In this document: positions 32,056-39,661 of the stretch, piece by piece | How positions within the stretch are numbered: the first letter of the stretch is position 1 | Layout of the letters: each line of letters opens with the position of its first letter | DNA from: Oscillospiraceae bacterium | GTDB taxonomy: Bacteria; Bacillota; Clostridia; Oscillospirales; Oscillospiraceae | Direction of reading: 5' to 3' | NCBI GenBank assembly: GCA_016282135.1 | Contig: JAEEKA010000074.1 | Location: 1 to 64,000 of the forward strand | DNA length: 64,000 bases | The notes under the pieces: model-generated | The model's input: the letters and a program-made list of their open reading frames with translations, nothing else | Databases searched by the model: none | What the model was told of the DNA's origin: nothing | Translations under genes and position numbers: made by a program

Positions 32056-32135
32056 CCGTAGGGGACGATGCCCACATCGTCCCTTTTTGTTTCATGCGGG
32101 AAGCCCAGGGCGGATGTGGGCATCCGCCCCTACGG
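32056..32135. repeat. REP-like inverted pair (GTAG...CTAC)
   Basis: CCGTAGGGGACGATG-CCCA-CATCGTCCC (32056-32083) and GGGCGGATG-TGGG-CATCCGCCCCTACGG (32108-32135) are two GTAG-headed palindromes in opposite orientation, 24 nt apart. They fill the gap between the response regulator and kinase genes and end at the base before the regulator's TAA on the plus strand. Confidence 0.7.
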
Positions 32136-32801
32136 TTATTCGTCCACCCGGTAGCCAATCCCCCGGACGGTTTTGATGATCCTGGGCTGCTGGGGATCAT
32201 CCTCCAGCTTCTCCCGCAGGCGTTTTATGTAAACCGTCAACGTGTTGTCGTTAACATAATCTCCTGCCACGTCCCAAATTTCCTCCAGCAGTCGAGCCCG
32301 GGTCAGCACCCGGCCCCGGTTGGAGAGGAAGACCAGAAGGATGCGGTATTCCAGGGCCGAGAGGGAGAGCTCCTTCCCGTTTTTGGTGACCACGGCCTTG
32401 TCGGCGTCCACCCGGATGCTGCCCAGGCTGACCACGCTCTGACTGCCGCAGCGCCGCAGGACGCTTCGCACCCTGGACACCAGCTCCCGGGGCCGGAAGG
32501 GCTTGGCGATGTAGTCGTCGGCCCCCATGTCCAGGCCCGCCACCACGGAGCTCTCGTCCCCGGAGGCGGTGACGAAGATCACGGGCAGGCCGTACTGCTT
32601 GGCGCTGGCGCAGACGCCGAAACCGGAGCCGTCCGCCAGGGACACGTCCACCAGCAGCAGCTCAAAAGCCCCGGGCCCCAAAAGCTCCTCGGCCTCCCGC
32701 TGGCCCGCCGCAGAGCGAACGGAAAAGCCCTCGCTCTGCAAAAACTCTGTCATGGACCGTGCGATCGCCGGATCGTCCTCTACCAGTAAGATGCGCTGCA
32801 T
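32136..32801 (-). CDS. Response regulator, OmpR family
   Basis: 221 residues. The receiver domain (1-115) has acidic residues Glu8/Asp9/Asp10, phospho-acceptor Asp52 in LLLVDVSLADG, and Lys100 in IAKPF. The C-terminal winged helix (about 130-220) shows LSALEYRILLVFLSNRG and the recognition region NDNTLTVYIKRLREKL. It likely activates the ABC operon through direct repeats at 30930-30949. It has its own strong promoter at 32825-32853 and lies 88 nt upstream of the kinase gene, with a palindromic element between them. Confidence 0.93.
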   Translation of the reverse strand: MQRILLVEDDPAIARSMTEFLQSEGFSVRSAAGQREAEELLGPGAFELLLVDVSLADGSGFGVCASAKQYGLPVIFVTASGDESSVVAGLDMGADDYIAKPFRPRELVSRVRSVLRRCGSQSVVSLGSIRVDADKAVVTKNGKELSLSALEYRILLVFLSNRGRVLTRARLLEEIWDVAGDYVNDNTLTVYIKRLREKLEDDPQQPRIIKTVRGIGYRVDE

Positions 32802-32824
32802 CAGAATCCCCCCATTTCCGGCCT

Positions 32825-32853
32825 ATTATACCCGAAAACAGGGGGGATTGCAA
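32825..32853 (-). promoter_or_regulatory. Promoter of the two-component operon
   Basis: TTGCAA and TATAAT on the minus strand are separated by 17 bp, about 24 nt before the ATG at 32801. Confidence 0.8.
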
Positions 32854-32861
32854 GCTTTAAT

Positions 32862-32931
32862 GTAGCGCGGGCAATCTGCCCGCCATTCTTGCAGAGAGTC
32901 CCAAACCATGCAGGCAGATTGCCCGCGCTAC
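32862..32931. repeat. REP-like inverted pair overlapping the spoVAE stop
   Basis: GTAGCGCGGGCAATCTGCC (32862-32880) and its exact complement at 32913-32931 flank a 32-nt centre. Each arm has an inner GCGGGCA-ATC-TGCCCGC-like hairpin behind GTAG. The TAG of the right-hand GTAG is the stop codon of spoVAE. Confidence 0.75.
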
Positions 32932-33281
32932 TTTTCCTTGGACGGGAAAACAAGCGCCGCCAGAGTGCCGAACAGCACCGCTGCTGTGATCCCCCCTGCG
33001 GCGGACGTGAGGGGGCCGGTGAGCGCACCCAGCAGGCCGTCCTGCTGCACCGCCTCCCGGGTGCCCTTGGCCAGCAGATTGCCGAAGCCCGTCAGCGGCA
33101 CGGTGGCCCCGGCCCCGGCCCAGTCCACCAGAACGGGGTAGAGGCCCACGGCCCCCAGAAGCACCCCCGTCACCACGCAGCCCGTCAGGATCCGCGCCGG
33201 GGTCAGCGCCGTCTTATCGATCAAGATCTGGCAGATCAAGCAGATGAACCCGCCCAAAAGAAACGCTTTCAAATACTCCAT
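32928..33281 (-). CDS. spoVAE: Stage V sporulation protein AE
   Basis: 117 residues with four hydrophobic segments: AFLLGGFICLICQILID, GCVVTGVLLGAVGLY, the GFGNLLAKG-containing loop, and GITAAVLFGTLAALVF. This is the SpoVAC/SpoVAEb family, part of the inner-membrane channel that moves dipicolinic acid into the forespore and out at germination. The ATG follows GGAGG. It lies 38 nt downstream of spoVAD. The stop codon comes from a REP-like element, so the C-terminus (FPSKEK) may have been set by that insertion. Confidence 0.9.
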   Translation of the reverse strand: MEYLKAFLLGGFICLICQILIDKTALTPARILTGCVVTGVLLGAVGLYPVLVDWAGAGATVPLTGFGNLLAKGTREAVQQDGLLGALTGPLTSAAGGITAAVLFGTLAALVFPSKEK

Positions 33282-33298
33282 ACAACCTCCGACAATGC

Positions 33299-33334
33299 CA
33301 ATTTTCAACTTTTTAATTCTCAATTTTCAATTAC
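33299..33334. repeat. Degenerate heptamer array (CAATTTT)
   Basis: CAATTTT, CAACTTT, one extra T, TAATTCT, CAATTTT, CAATTAC. On the minus strand it covers the last codons and TGA stop of spoVAD and the gap before spoVAE. Confidence 0.65.
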
Positions 33335-34330
33335 GACGGCGTGGCAGATCGCCGGGATGCTCCGCTTCTGCTGGACTGTGGTGGGGGAGAGCAGGGCCCC
33401 GGTGCCGCAGAACAGGAGCCGCTTCCACTGTCCGGCAGCCAGGGCCGGCAGAAGCTTTGCCGCCAGGACTGTGGCGCTGCAGCCCGCCCCGGAGCCGCCG
33501 CAGTGGACGTCCTGGGTCTCCCGGTCGTAGATCAGCACCCCGCAGTCGGTGTAGCGGGCCCCCAGCCGCACCCCGTCGGCGGAGAAGAATGCCCGCAGCA
33601 TCTCGCTGCCCAAGCTGCCCAGGTCGCCGGTGACGATCCGGTCGTAGTCCTCGGGGCTTCGCCCCAGATCCTCTAAGTTGGCCCGGATGGTTCGGTAGGC
33701 CGCCCAGGCCATGGCCGCGCCCATGTTGTTGGCGTCGGTGATGCCCTTGTCCTCCACCGTGCCCACGGTGGCGTCGGTGAGCACAGGGCCTTCCCCCTGG
33801 GCGGAGGCCAGGATCGCGCCGGCTCCCGTGACGGTCCACTGGGCCGTGGGGGTGCGCTGCCCGCCGTAGGCCAGGGGGAAGCGGTATTGCCGCTCCGCGG
33901 CGGCAAAATGCGACGAGGAGAGGGCCACGGCCTGCCCTGCGTAACCGGCGTTCACGGCAGCTCCGGCCAGCAGCAGCCCCTCCGCCATGGTGGAGCAGGC
34001 CCCGTAGAGCCCCAGGGCCGGAAGGCCGGAGCCCCGCAGGGCATAGCTGGAGCCCACACACTGATTCAGCAGGTCGCCGGAAAAGACCAGCTCCGGCGCG
34101 GGAAGCTCGGGCCCGGCCTTTTCCAGCAGCAGATCCATAGCGGCCCGCTGGAAGTGGGTCTCCGCCTGCTCCCAGGTCTTTTCCCCGAATTTCCCGTCGG
34201 GGATCACCAGATCGAAGGCCTTGCCCAGGGGGCCTTCCCCCTCCTTTTTCCCCACCACGGAGGCCCAGGCCGTGACCACGGGCCGATTGGGGAATACCAT
34301 GCTCTGTTTGCCCCGGTGCAGCATCGTCAT
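33320..34330 (-). CDS. spoVAD: Stage V sporulation protein AD
   Basis: 336 residues, thiolase-like fold: VVGKKEGEGPLGKAFDLVIPDGKFGEKTWEQAE near the start, then GLYGACSTMAEGLLLAG, and EDKGITDANNMGAAMAWAAY. SpoVAD binds dipicolinic acid and is needed for its uptake into spores. The last residues VVIEN and the stop are encoded inside a repeat array. In most Clostridia spoVAC precedes spoVAD, but here a strong terminator for the opposite neighbour lies right upstream, so spoVAC is not in this operon. Confidence 0.92.
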   Translation of the reverse strand: MTMLHRGKQSMVFPNRPVVTAWASVVGKKEGEGPLGKAFDLVIPDGKFGEKTWEQAETHFQRAAMDLLLEKAGPELPAPELVFSGDLLNQCVGSSYALRGSGLPALGLYGACSTMAEGLLLAGAAVNAGYAGQAVALSSSHFAAAERQYRFPLAYGGQRTPTAQWTVTGAGAILASAQGEGPVLTDATVGTVEDKGITDANNMGAAMAWAAYRTIRANLEDLGRSPEDYDRIVTGDLGSLGSEMLRAFFSADGVRLGARYTDCGVLIYDRETQDVHCGGSGAGCSATVLAAKLLPALAAGQWKRLLFCGTGALLSPTTVQQKRSIPAICHAVVIEN

Positions 34331-34376
34331 GTTTTCACCCGCTTTTCTGATTTTTCATAGCATTCCCATGGAAAGC

Positions 34377-34412
34377 AAAAAAAATACCCGGTATTCCGAA
34401 GAATACCGGGTA
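34377..34412 (-). terminator. Rho-independent terminator of the NlpC/P60 gene
   Basis: TACCCGGTATTC pairs perfectly with GAATACCGGGTA around CGAA, followed on the minus strand by eight T residues. Confidence 0.93.
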
Positions 34413-34429
34413 AGGGATCACAAATCGAA

Positions 34430-35434
34430 TCAGCCGATGTGGATGCCGCAGAGGAAACGGGAGGAGTAGTACGGGTTGTCAAAGCTGGTGACAACAACAC
34501 CGGAGCTGGAGTTGGCGGCGTGGATGAACTGCCCGTTGCCGATGTAGATGGCGGAATGGGTGGCGGGGAAGTCGGCTGTGTAGGTGCGGGTGAAGATGAT
34601 GATGTCGCCGGGCTGGAGCTCGCTGCGGCTCACATGGGGATAACCGTTTTCGTACTGGCAGGTGCTGGTGCGGCCCACGTTGTAGCCGAACTGCTTGTAG
34701 ATGTAGTAGACCATGCCGGAGCAGTCGAAGCCGGTGGAAGGAGAAGCGCCGCCGTAGACGTAGCTGTAGCCCTCAAACTGCATCGCGTAGGCCGCAACCT
34801 GGTCGCCCAGGGTGTTGGAGCCGGAGGAGCTGTAGGAGGAGCTGCTGCCGGAAGAAGAGCTGCTGGAAGAAGAACTGCTGGAGGAACTGCTGCTGGAAGA
34901 GCCGCTTTCCTTGTAGGTGTTGCCCTTGCTGCCGTAGTTGGTGTAGGGGGTCTCCAGCAGGGTCAGAAGATCGGAACGGACGTAGCCGATCTGGCCGTTG
35001 AAGCTGACCTTGTACCAGCCGCAGTTGAAGCCGATGATGAAGCAGGTCTCGCCCTTGGGCGCCTGCGCCACCACGCTGGTGCCGGTGCCGGGGCCCTTGC
35101 GGACGTTGCTGCAGGTATCAAACATGGCGTAGCCCAGCTTGATGTTCTTTCTCTCGTTGAACTCGATGTAGTCCTTGTACATATAGCCGATTTCCAGATT
35201 GAAATTGACCAGGTACCAGTCACCGACTTCACGAATGATCACAACGCTGTCGCCGTAGTAGGCGGTGGCCAGGATGCTGCTGTCGGTAGAAGCAGATGCG
35301 CGCAGGCGCAGGGCAGAGGCGGTCACAACGCCGATGCCGGTTTTCAGTTCCGTGGCCTGTGCAGGAAGGGCAAAGCCCGCCATCATCGCGACGACCAGGG
35401 CCAATGCGATCAGTTTAACAGCAAATTTTTTCAT
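34430..35434 (-). CDS. Secreted SH3 - NlpC/P60 peptidoglycan endopeptidase
   Basis: 334 residues. Signal peptide 1-27 (cleavage near AQA), two bacterial SH3 domains (about 31-95 with VTASALRLRASASTDSSIL, and 105-170 with TCSNVRKGPGTGTSVV), a poly-Ser linker, and an NlpC/P60 domain to the end. Catalytic residues are Cys in FDCSGMVYY, His in ATHSAIYIG and the third polar His in FIHAANSS. It would cleave stem peptides of peptidoglycan. The ATG follows GGAGGT. It shares a transcript with the small gene upstream, whose promoter overlaps a WalR box. Confidence 0.92.
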   Translation of the reverse strand: MKKFAVKLIALALVVAMMAGFALPAQATELKTGIGVVTASALRLRASASTDSSILATAYYGDSVVIIREVGDWYLVNFNLEIGYMYKDYIEFNERKNIKLGYAMFDTCSNVRKGPGTGTSVVAQAPKGETCFIIGFNCGWYKVSFNGQIGYVRSDLLTLLETPYTNYGSKGNTYKESGSSSSSSSSSSSSSSSSSGSSSSYSSSGSNTLGDQVAAYAMQFEGYSYVYGGASPSTGFDCSGMVYYIYKQFGYNVGRTSTCQYENGYPHVSRSELQPGDIIIFTRTYTADFPATHSAIYIGNGQFIHAANSSSGVVVTSFDNPYYSSRFLCGIHIG

Positions 35435-35454
35435 ATGTACCTCCGCTTTCCGAA

Positions 35455-35742
35455 TCACTTACCGGCTAAGGCTCGCTCGAGCCAGACACAGCCAACGTCC
35501 AGGGCTGTGTAGAAGCCGTCCTTTTCACCCTTCTTGACGACACGATCCTTGGGGCGAACCGTCTGGTCGGTGAGCTGCAGCTGGACCGAAACCTTGGTCG
35601 CCAGGCTGACGTCCTGAAAATCCTTGGACTCCAGAATCTGAAGAATGACAATGTATTGATCGGCCATAGAGCCGTAATAGACGAGATTGTCCTTTCGCAT
35701 CAAGGGATGACCCTTGTACGTCAGGCCGCTTTGTTCAGCCAA
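35455..35742 (-). CDS. Conserved small protein of unknown function
   Basis: 95 residues starting at a TTG preceded by AAGGAGGT at 6 nt. It is soluble, without signal peptide or membrane helix, with LTYKGHPLMRKDNLVYYGSM and IVILQILESKDFQDVSLATKVSVQLQ as its most ordered parts. I do not recognise the family. It ends 20 nt before the NlpC/P60 gene and shares its promoter, so it may take part in cell-envelope control. Confidence 0.65.
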   Translation of the reverse strand: MAEQSGLTYKGHPLMRKDNLVYYGSMADQYIVILQILESKDFQDVSLATKVSVQLQLTDQTVRPKDRVVKKGEKDGFYTALDVGCVWLERALAGK

Positions 35743-35765
35743 TGGAGCACCTCCTTGCTTGGAAA

Positions 35766-35803
35766 TGTAACCAAATTGTAACTCATTGAGACGAGTTTGT
35801 CAA
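35766..35803 (-). promoter_or_regulatory. Promoter overlapped by a WalR-type box
   Basis: On the minus strand TTGACA and TACAAT are separated by 17 bp. On the plus strand TGTAAC-CAAAT-TGTAAC (35766-35782) fits the WalR consensus of two TGT(A/T)A(A/T/C) hexamers 5 nt apart. The box covers the -10 and start region, which in known WalR targets means repression. A weaker copy (TGTAAC-N5-TGACAG) lies at 35918-35934. Confidence 0.75.
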
Positions 35804-35953
35804 CCCCTCCGGCGAAAAATTTACAAATAAATGCTGGTTTTTCGCAGATTTTGGGCTGCTTTGGTCCGAAAGACGTTATTTTGTGGGAAAAAACGAAAAG
35901 CGGGGTACATATGAAATTGTAACAAAGTTGACAGAATACTCCGTCAACCCGAC

Positions 35954-35984
35954 AAAACGGGGAGCCTGCGCCGCAGGCTCCCCG
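35954..35984 (-). terminator. Rho-independent terminator of ireB
   Basis: A near-perfect palindrome (CGGGGAGCCTGCG and its complement) is followed on the minus strand by TTTT. It ends the ireB transcript. Confidence 0.85.
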
Positions 35985-36008
35985 CGATGTCCGAAAAAAG
36001 GGACCGGG

Positions 36009-36254
36009 TCAGTCGAACAAATAATGGCGCACCAACTCGGAGAGCAGCTCGTCCCGGTCCAGACGGCAGATCATCGCTCTGGCGTTGTTGTGGTTGGTGA
36101 TGTAGGTGGGGTCCTCAGAGAGGAGATAGCCTACAATCTGGTTGACGGGGTTGTAGCCCTTCTGGGTGAGCGAGGAATAAACGGAGGACAAAATCCGCTT
36201 CATTTCCTCGTGATCCTCTGAGGGAACACGGTACTTTATGGTATGGTCTTCCAT
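36009..36254 (-). CDS. ireB: IreB family regulatory phosphoprotein
   Basis: 81 residues matching IreB (formerly DUF965): [19 protein letters not shown], then [35 protein letters not shown]. IreB is phosphorylated on threonine by the PASTA kinase IreK in enterococci and affects cephalosporin tolerance; the conserved N-terminal Thr is Thr5. It has its own promoter and terminator. In many Firmicutes it sits beside alaS and ruvX, but not here. GGAGG precedes the ATG. Confidence 0.92.
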   Translation of the reverse strand: MEDHTIKYRVPSEDHEEMKRILSSVYSSLTQKGYNPVNQIVGYLLSEDPTYITNHNNARAMICRLDRDELLSELVRHYLFD

Positions 36255-36283
36255 ATTGCCTACCTCCTTGTTTCTTTTTTCAT

Positions 36284-36312
36284 ATCATACCCCATTTTGG
36301 GCGATTTGTAAA
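36284..36312 (-). promoter_or_regulatory. Promoter of ireB
   Basis: TTTACA and TATGAT on the minus strand are separated by 17 bp, about 30 nt before the ATG. Confidence 0.7.
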
Positions 36313-36328
36313 GCAAATAATTGTAAAA

Positions 36329-37174
36329 TTATTTCTCTTTCCGCACGAAGAACAGACCGACGGTATTGGGTCCGCAGTGGGTGGAGATGGCGGAGCAGGC
36401 GGGATACTCAAGGAGTTGGCCGCAGCCGGTCTTTTCCCGCACGTAGGTCTTCAGCTCCTCCAGGAAGTCAGGCTCCTGGATGGTGTGGCACATGTACACG
36501 ATATCCGTTTCCAGCTCGGGCAGTCTGGCAATCTGATCATCCAGATACTGATACACGCACTTGCGGAACACGCCCCGGTATTTTTTTCCCACCTGCATGA
36601 TGCCGTCTTTAAAGACGATTTCCGGGCGGAGCTTCAAAATGTTGGCGCCCATGGCGGCCAGGGTGGAGCAGCGGCCGCCCTTGTGGAGGAACTCCAGAGT
36701 CTCAATGATAAAGCTGCCATCGATCCGCTCCCGGTAGGCTTCCATAAAGGCCGCCACCTCGGCGGGGTCCTCCAGGTCGGTGTGCAGGGCTGCGAGGATG
36801 GTCAGACTGGTGCCGCCGGTGAGGCTTTTGGAGTCCACCACCCAGACGTTTCCCACCTCCTGCGCCGCCATGCAGGCGTTTTGGTAGCAGGAGGAGACGC
36901 CGGAGCTCTTGGCCACGTGGATCACGGGGCGGCCTTCAGCGGTGAGCTTGCGGAACCATTTCTCATAGTCGTCGGGGTTGGCCGCGCTGGTCTTTGCCAG
37001 CTGGCCGGACTGCCGGACGTAGTCCAGCAGCTCCTTCTGGGTGAGGTCGGGCCAGTCGTCCACAGTCTTATCGCCCATGGTTACGTAGCTGGCAATGACG
37101 CGGATGTCGTATTTGGACAGCAGCTCCTCCGGCAGGTCCAGGGTGCTGTCGGCGCTGATGATGTAAGGTTTCAT
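36329..37174 (-). CDS. DegV family fatty-acid-binding protein
   Basis: 281 residues. The N-terminal IISADSTLDLPEELLSKYDIRVI and the central KSSGVSSCYQNACMAA and VVDSKSLTGGTSLTIL are DegV signatures; later comes FLHKGGRCSTLAAMGANILKLRPEIVF. DegV proteins bind a fatty acid and, as FakB, present it to the kinase FakA for phosphorylation. No fakA is in the window. GAGGAG precedes the ATG. It follows pheT by 84 nt on the same strand; a GC-rich hairpin lies in the gap. Confidence 0.9.
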   Translation of the reverse strand: MKPYIISADSTLDLPEELLSKYDIRVIASYVTMGDKTVDDWPDLTQKELLDYVRQSGQLAKTSAANPDDYEKWFRKLTAEGRPVIHVAKSSGVSSCYQNACMAAQEVGNVWVVDSKSLTGGTSLTILAALHTDLEDPAEVAAFMEAYRERIDGSFIIETLEFLHKGGRCSTLAAMGANILKLRPEIVFKDGIMQVGKKYRGVFRKCVYQYLDDQIARLPELETDIVYMCHTIQEPDFLEELKTYVREKTGCGQLLEYPACSAISTHCGPNTVGLFFVRKEK

Positions 37175-37258
37175 GTCGTTTCTCCTCTTTGTCGTTTTTT
37201 GTTCCCAGGGGGCTCGTCCCCGCCGCTTGGACAGGGCATGAGCCCCCCTGTGGGCAGC

Positions 37259-39643
37259 TCAGCGCCGGACAGCGTTCAGGCTGGCTTCCAGCGTCTTTAC
37301 AATCTTGTCCATGGCGGGCTCGATGTCGGCGTCGGTGAGGGTGCGATCCTCGGCCCGGAAGGTCAGGGAGAAGGCCACGCTCTTCTTGCCGGGCTGGATG
37401 CCGGTGCCGCGGTAGACGTCAAAGAGCTTGATTTCCCGCAGCAGCTTGCCGGCAGCGCCAGTGATGCAGGCCTCCAGAGCGCCCACGGTGACGGCCTCGT
37501 CGCAGACCACAGCCAGATCACGGCTGGTGGCCGGGAACCTGGGCAGAGCGGTGAAGGTCTTCTCCGGGGCCAGAACGCTGAGCAGCTCCGTGAAGTTCAG
37601 CTCGGCGCAGTAGACCTCGCAGTCCATGCCGTAATTCCGGGCGGCCAGGGGATGGATCTGACCCAGCAGACCGATGCGTTTGCCTTCGATGATCAAAGCC
37701 GCGCAGCGGCCGGGATGGAAGCTGGGGTTGTCGGTGACCGCTTCAAAGGAGACGGGCAGCACGTTGAGCTGGGATAGAATGCCCTCCACAGCGCCCTTGA
37801 GAGAGTAGAAGTCTTCCTCTGGGCCATAGCTGCCCAGCATCAGCAGCTTGGGCTCCCGGGGCAGATCCTCACCGGCCACGGGCAGGTAGATTTTGGCCAG
37901 TTCATAGAGCCGGGCGGACTTGTTGTGGTAGGCATAGTTCCGGGACAGAATGTCCAGCATGGAGGGAATGCCCGTGGTGCGCATGACGGAGCTGTCCTCG
38001 CCCAGGGGGTTCAGCAGCTTGATCTGGTTTCTCCGGGGATCGTCCTTGGGAGCGCGGATCATATCCATGCCGGCGGGAGACACGAAGGAGTAGGTGATAA
38101 TCTCGCTGTAACCCATGGCCCGGGCAGCGGCCCCCGCCTGATTTTCCAGCTTCTGGCTGGGAGAGTAGCCGCCTCGGGTGGTGGCGCCACGCATCAGAGT
38201 GGTGGGGATATTGTTGTAGCCGTAGAACCGGGCCACTTCCTCTGCCAGGTCGGCCATCCGCCGCAGGTCCGGCCGCCAGGTGGGAACGATGACCTTGCCG
38301 TCTTCCACGGAAATCTGCTCCCGGCGGAGGTACTCGATCATGTCAGCCTCGGAAATATCGGTGCCCAGCAGGGCGTTGATCCGATCGGGCTCCAAGGGCA
38401 GGGCGACGGGTGCGGGGATGTAGTTCAGAATGTCGATGACGCCGTCCAGAACTTCACCGGCCCTCAGCAGCTCTACCAGCTCGCAGGCCCGGTTGACGGC
38501 GGGCAGGGTCAGCATGGGGTCGATGTTCTTTTCAAACTTGCCGGAGGCCTCGGTGCGCATGCCCAGGGCCAGGGCGGTCTTGCGGATGGAGGTGCCGTTG
38601 AAGTTGGCGGATTCGAACACCACGTCCACGGTGTCGGAGACGATCTCGGAGTTTTCGCCGCCCATAATGCCCGCCAGGCCCACGGGACGGGTCTCGTCGG
38701 CGATGACCAGCATGTCGGGGCTCAAATTGCGGACGCTGCCGTCCAGGGTGGTGAGGGTCTTGTCCTCGCCCGCCCGGCGGACGATGATTTTGCCGCCGCC
38801 CACGTAGCGATAGTCAAAGGCGTGCATGGGCTGGCCGTACTCCACCATGACGTAGTTGGTGATGTCCACGATGTTGTTGATGGGCCGGATTCCGGCGGCG
38901 CGGAGACGCTGACGCATCCACTTGGGGGAGGGGGCGATCTTCACGTTCCGAACCATTCGGGCGGTGTAGCGCAGGCAGAGGTCCGGGTCCGGGGTCTCCA
39001 CGTCCAGCAACTCCGTCAGCTCGCCGGGGCCGCCGCCCTTCACCACGGGCTCGTGGAGCTTCAGGGGGACGTTGAAGGCCGCCGCTGTCTCCCGGGCCAG
39101 GCCGATCAGGCTGTAGCAGTCCGGGCGGTTGTTGGTGATTTCAAACTCCACCACGGCATCGTCATTGCCGATGACCTCGTTGATGTCCTGGCCTACGTGG
39201 GCGTCTTCGTCGTTGAGGATCCAGATGCCGTCCTCGCAGGCGTCGGGGAAGTCGTTGTGAGTCAGGCCCAGCTCCTGGATGGAGCAGAGCATGCCGTTGG
39301 AGACCTCGCCCCGGAGCTTGCCCTTGGTGATGTGGACGCCGCCGGCCAGGTAGGAATTATGCAGGGCGGCAGGCACCAGGTCGCCCTGTCGGACGTTCTG
39401 CGCGCCGGTGACGATCTGGACGGGCTCCGCCTCGCCCACGTCGATCTGGCAGACCCACATGTGGTCGGAGTTCTCGTGGCGGACGATGGAGAGAACCTTG
39501 CCCACCTTGACGTTTTTGATTTCTTCATCCAGCCGGGCGGTGGTCTCCACCTTCTGTCCGGCGATGGTCATGATCTCGGCGTACTCCCGGTCGGAGGCCT
39601 GGATGTCAACAAATTCTTTCAGCCATTTTCTGGAGAGATTCAT
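37259..39643 (-). CDS. pheT: Phenylalanine--tRNA ligase beta subunit
   Basis: 794 residues, full length. The domain order is typical: an N-terminal tRNA-binding OB fold at about 40-150 (VGKVLSIVRHENSDHMWVCQIDVGE), B3/B4 editing domain (EITNNRPDCYSLIGLARE), B5 (LPLEPDRINALLGTDIS), the catalytic-like core, and the C-terminal FDX-ACB anticodon-binding domain (LPRFPATSRDLAVVCDE). It forms an alpha2-beta2 enzyme with PheS, whose gene lies 18 nt upstream. Both are under T-box control. Confidence 0.97.
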   Translation of the reverse strand: MNLSRKWLKEFVDIQASDREYAEIMTIAGQKVETTARLDEEIKNVKVGKVLSIVRHENSDHMWVCQIDVGEAEPVQIVTGAQNVRQGDLVPAALHNSYLAGGVHITKGKLRGEVSNGMLCSIQELGLTHNDFPDACEDGIWILNDEDAHVGQDINEVIGNDDAVVEFEITNNRPDCYSLIGLARETAAAFNVPLKLHEPVVKGGGPGELTELLDVETPDPDLCLRYTARMVRNVKIAPSPKWMRQRLRAAGIRPINNIVDITNYVMVEYGQPMHAFDYRYVGGGKIIVRRAGEDKTLTTLDGSVRNLSPDMLVIADETRPVGLAGIMGGENSEIVSDTVDVVFESANFNGTSIRKTALALGMRTEASGKFEKNIDPMLTLPAVNRACELVELLRAGEVLDGVIDILNYIPAPVALPLEPDRINALLGTDISEADMIEYLRREQISVEDGKVIVPTWRPDLRRMADLAEEVARFYGYNNIPTTLMRGATTRGGYSPSQKLENQAGAAARAMGYSEIITYSFVSPAGMDMIRAPKDDPRRNQIKLLNPLGEDSSVMRTTGIPSMLDILSRNYAYHNKSARLYELAKIYLPVAGEDLPREPKLLMLGSYGPEEDFYSLKGAVEGILSQLNVLPVSFEAVTDNPSFHPGRCAALIIEGKRIGLLGQIHPLAARNYGMDCEVYCAELNFTELLSVLAPEKTFTALPRFPATSRDLAVVCDEAVTVGALEACITGAAGKLLREIKLFDVYRGTGIQPGKKSVAFSLTFRAEDRTLTDADIEPAMDKIVKTLEASLNAVRR

Positions 39644-39661
39644 ATTCTGCTGCCTCCTTCC

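Noticed and set aside
34860..34910. Apparent tandem repeat of Ser codons
   Set aside because: It is the coding sequence for the Ser-rich linker of the NlpC/P60 protein, not an independent repeat element.
34439..35512. Plus-strand Gly/Ala/Val-rich frame opposite the NlpC/P60 gene
   Set aside because: The low-complexity AAGRRAAGR stretch is the complement of the poly-Ser linker; no start context.
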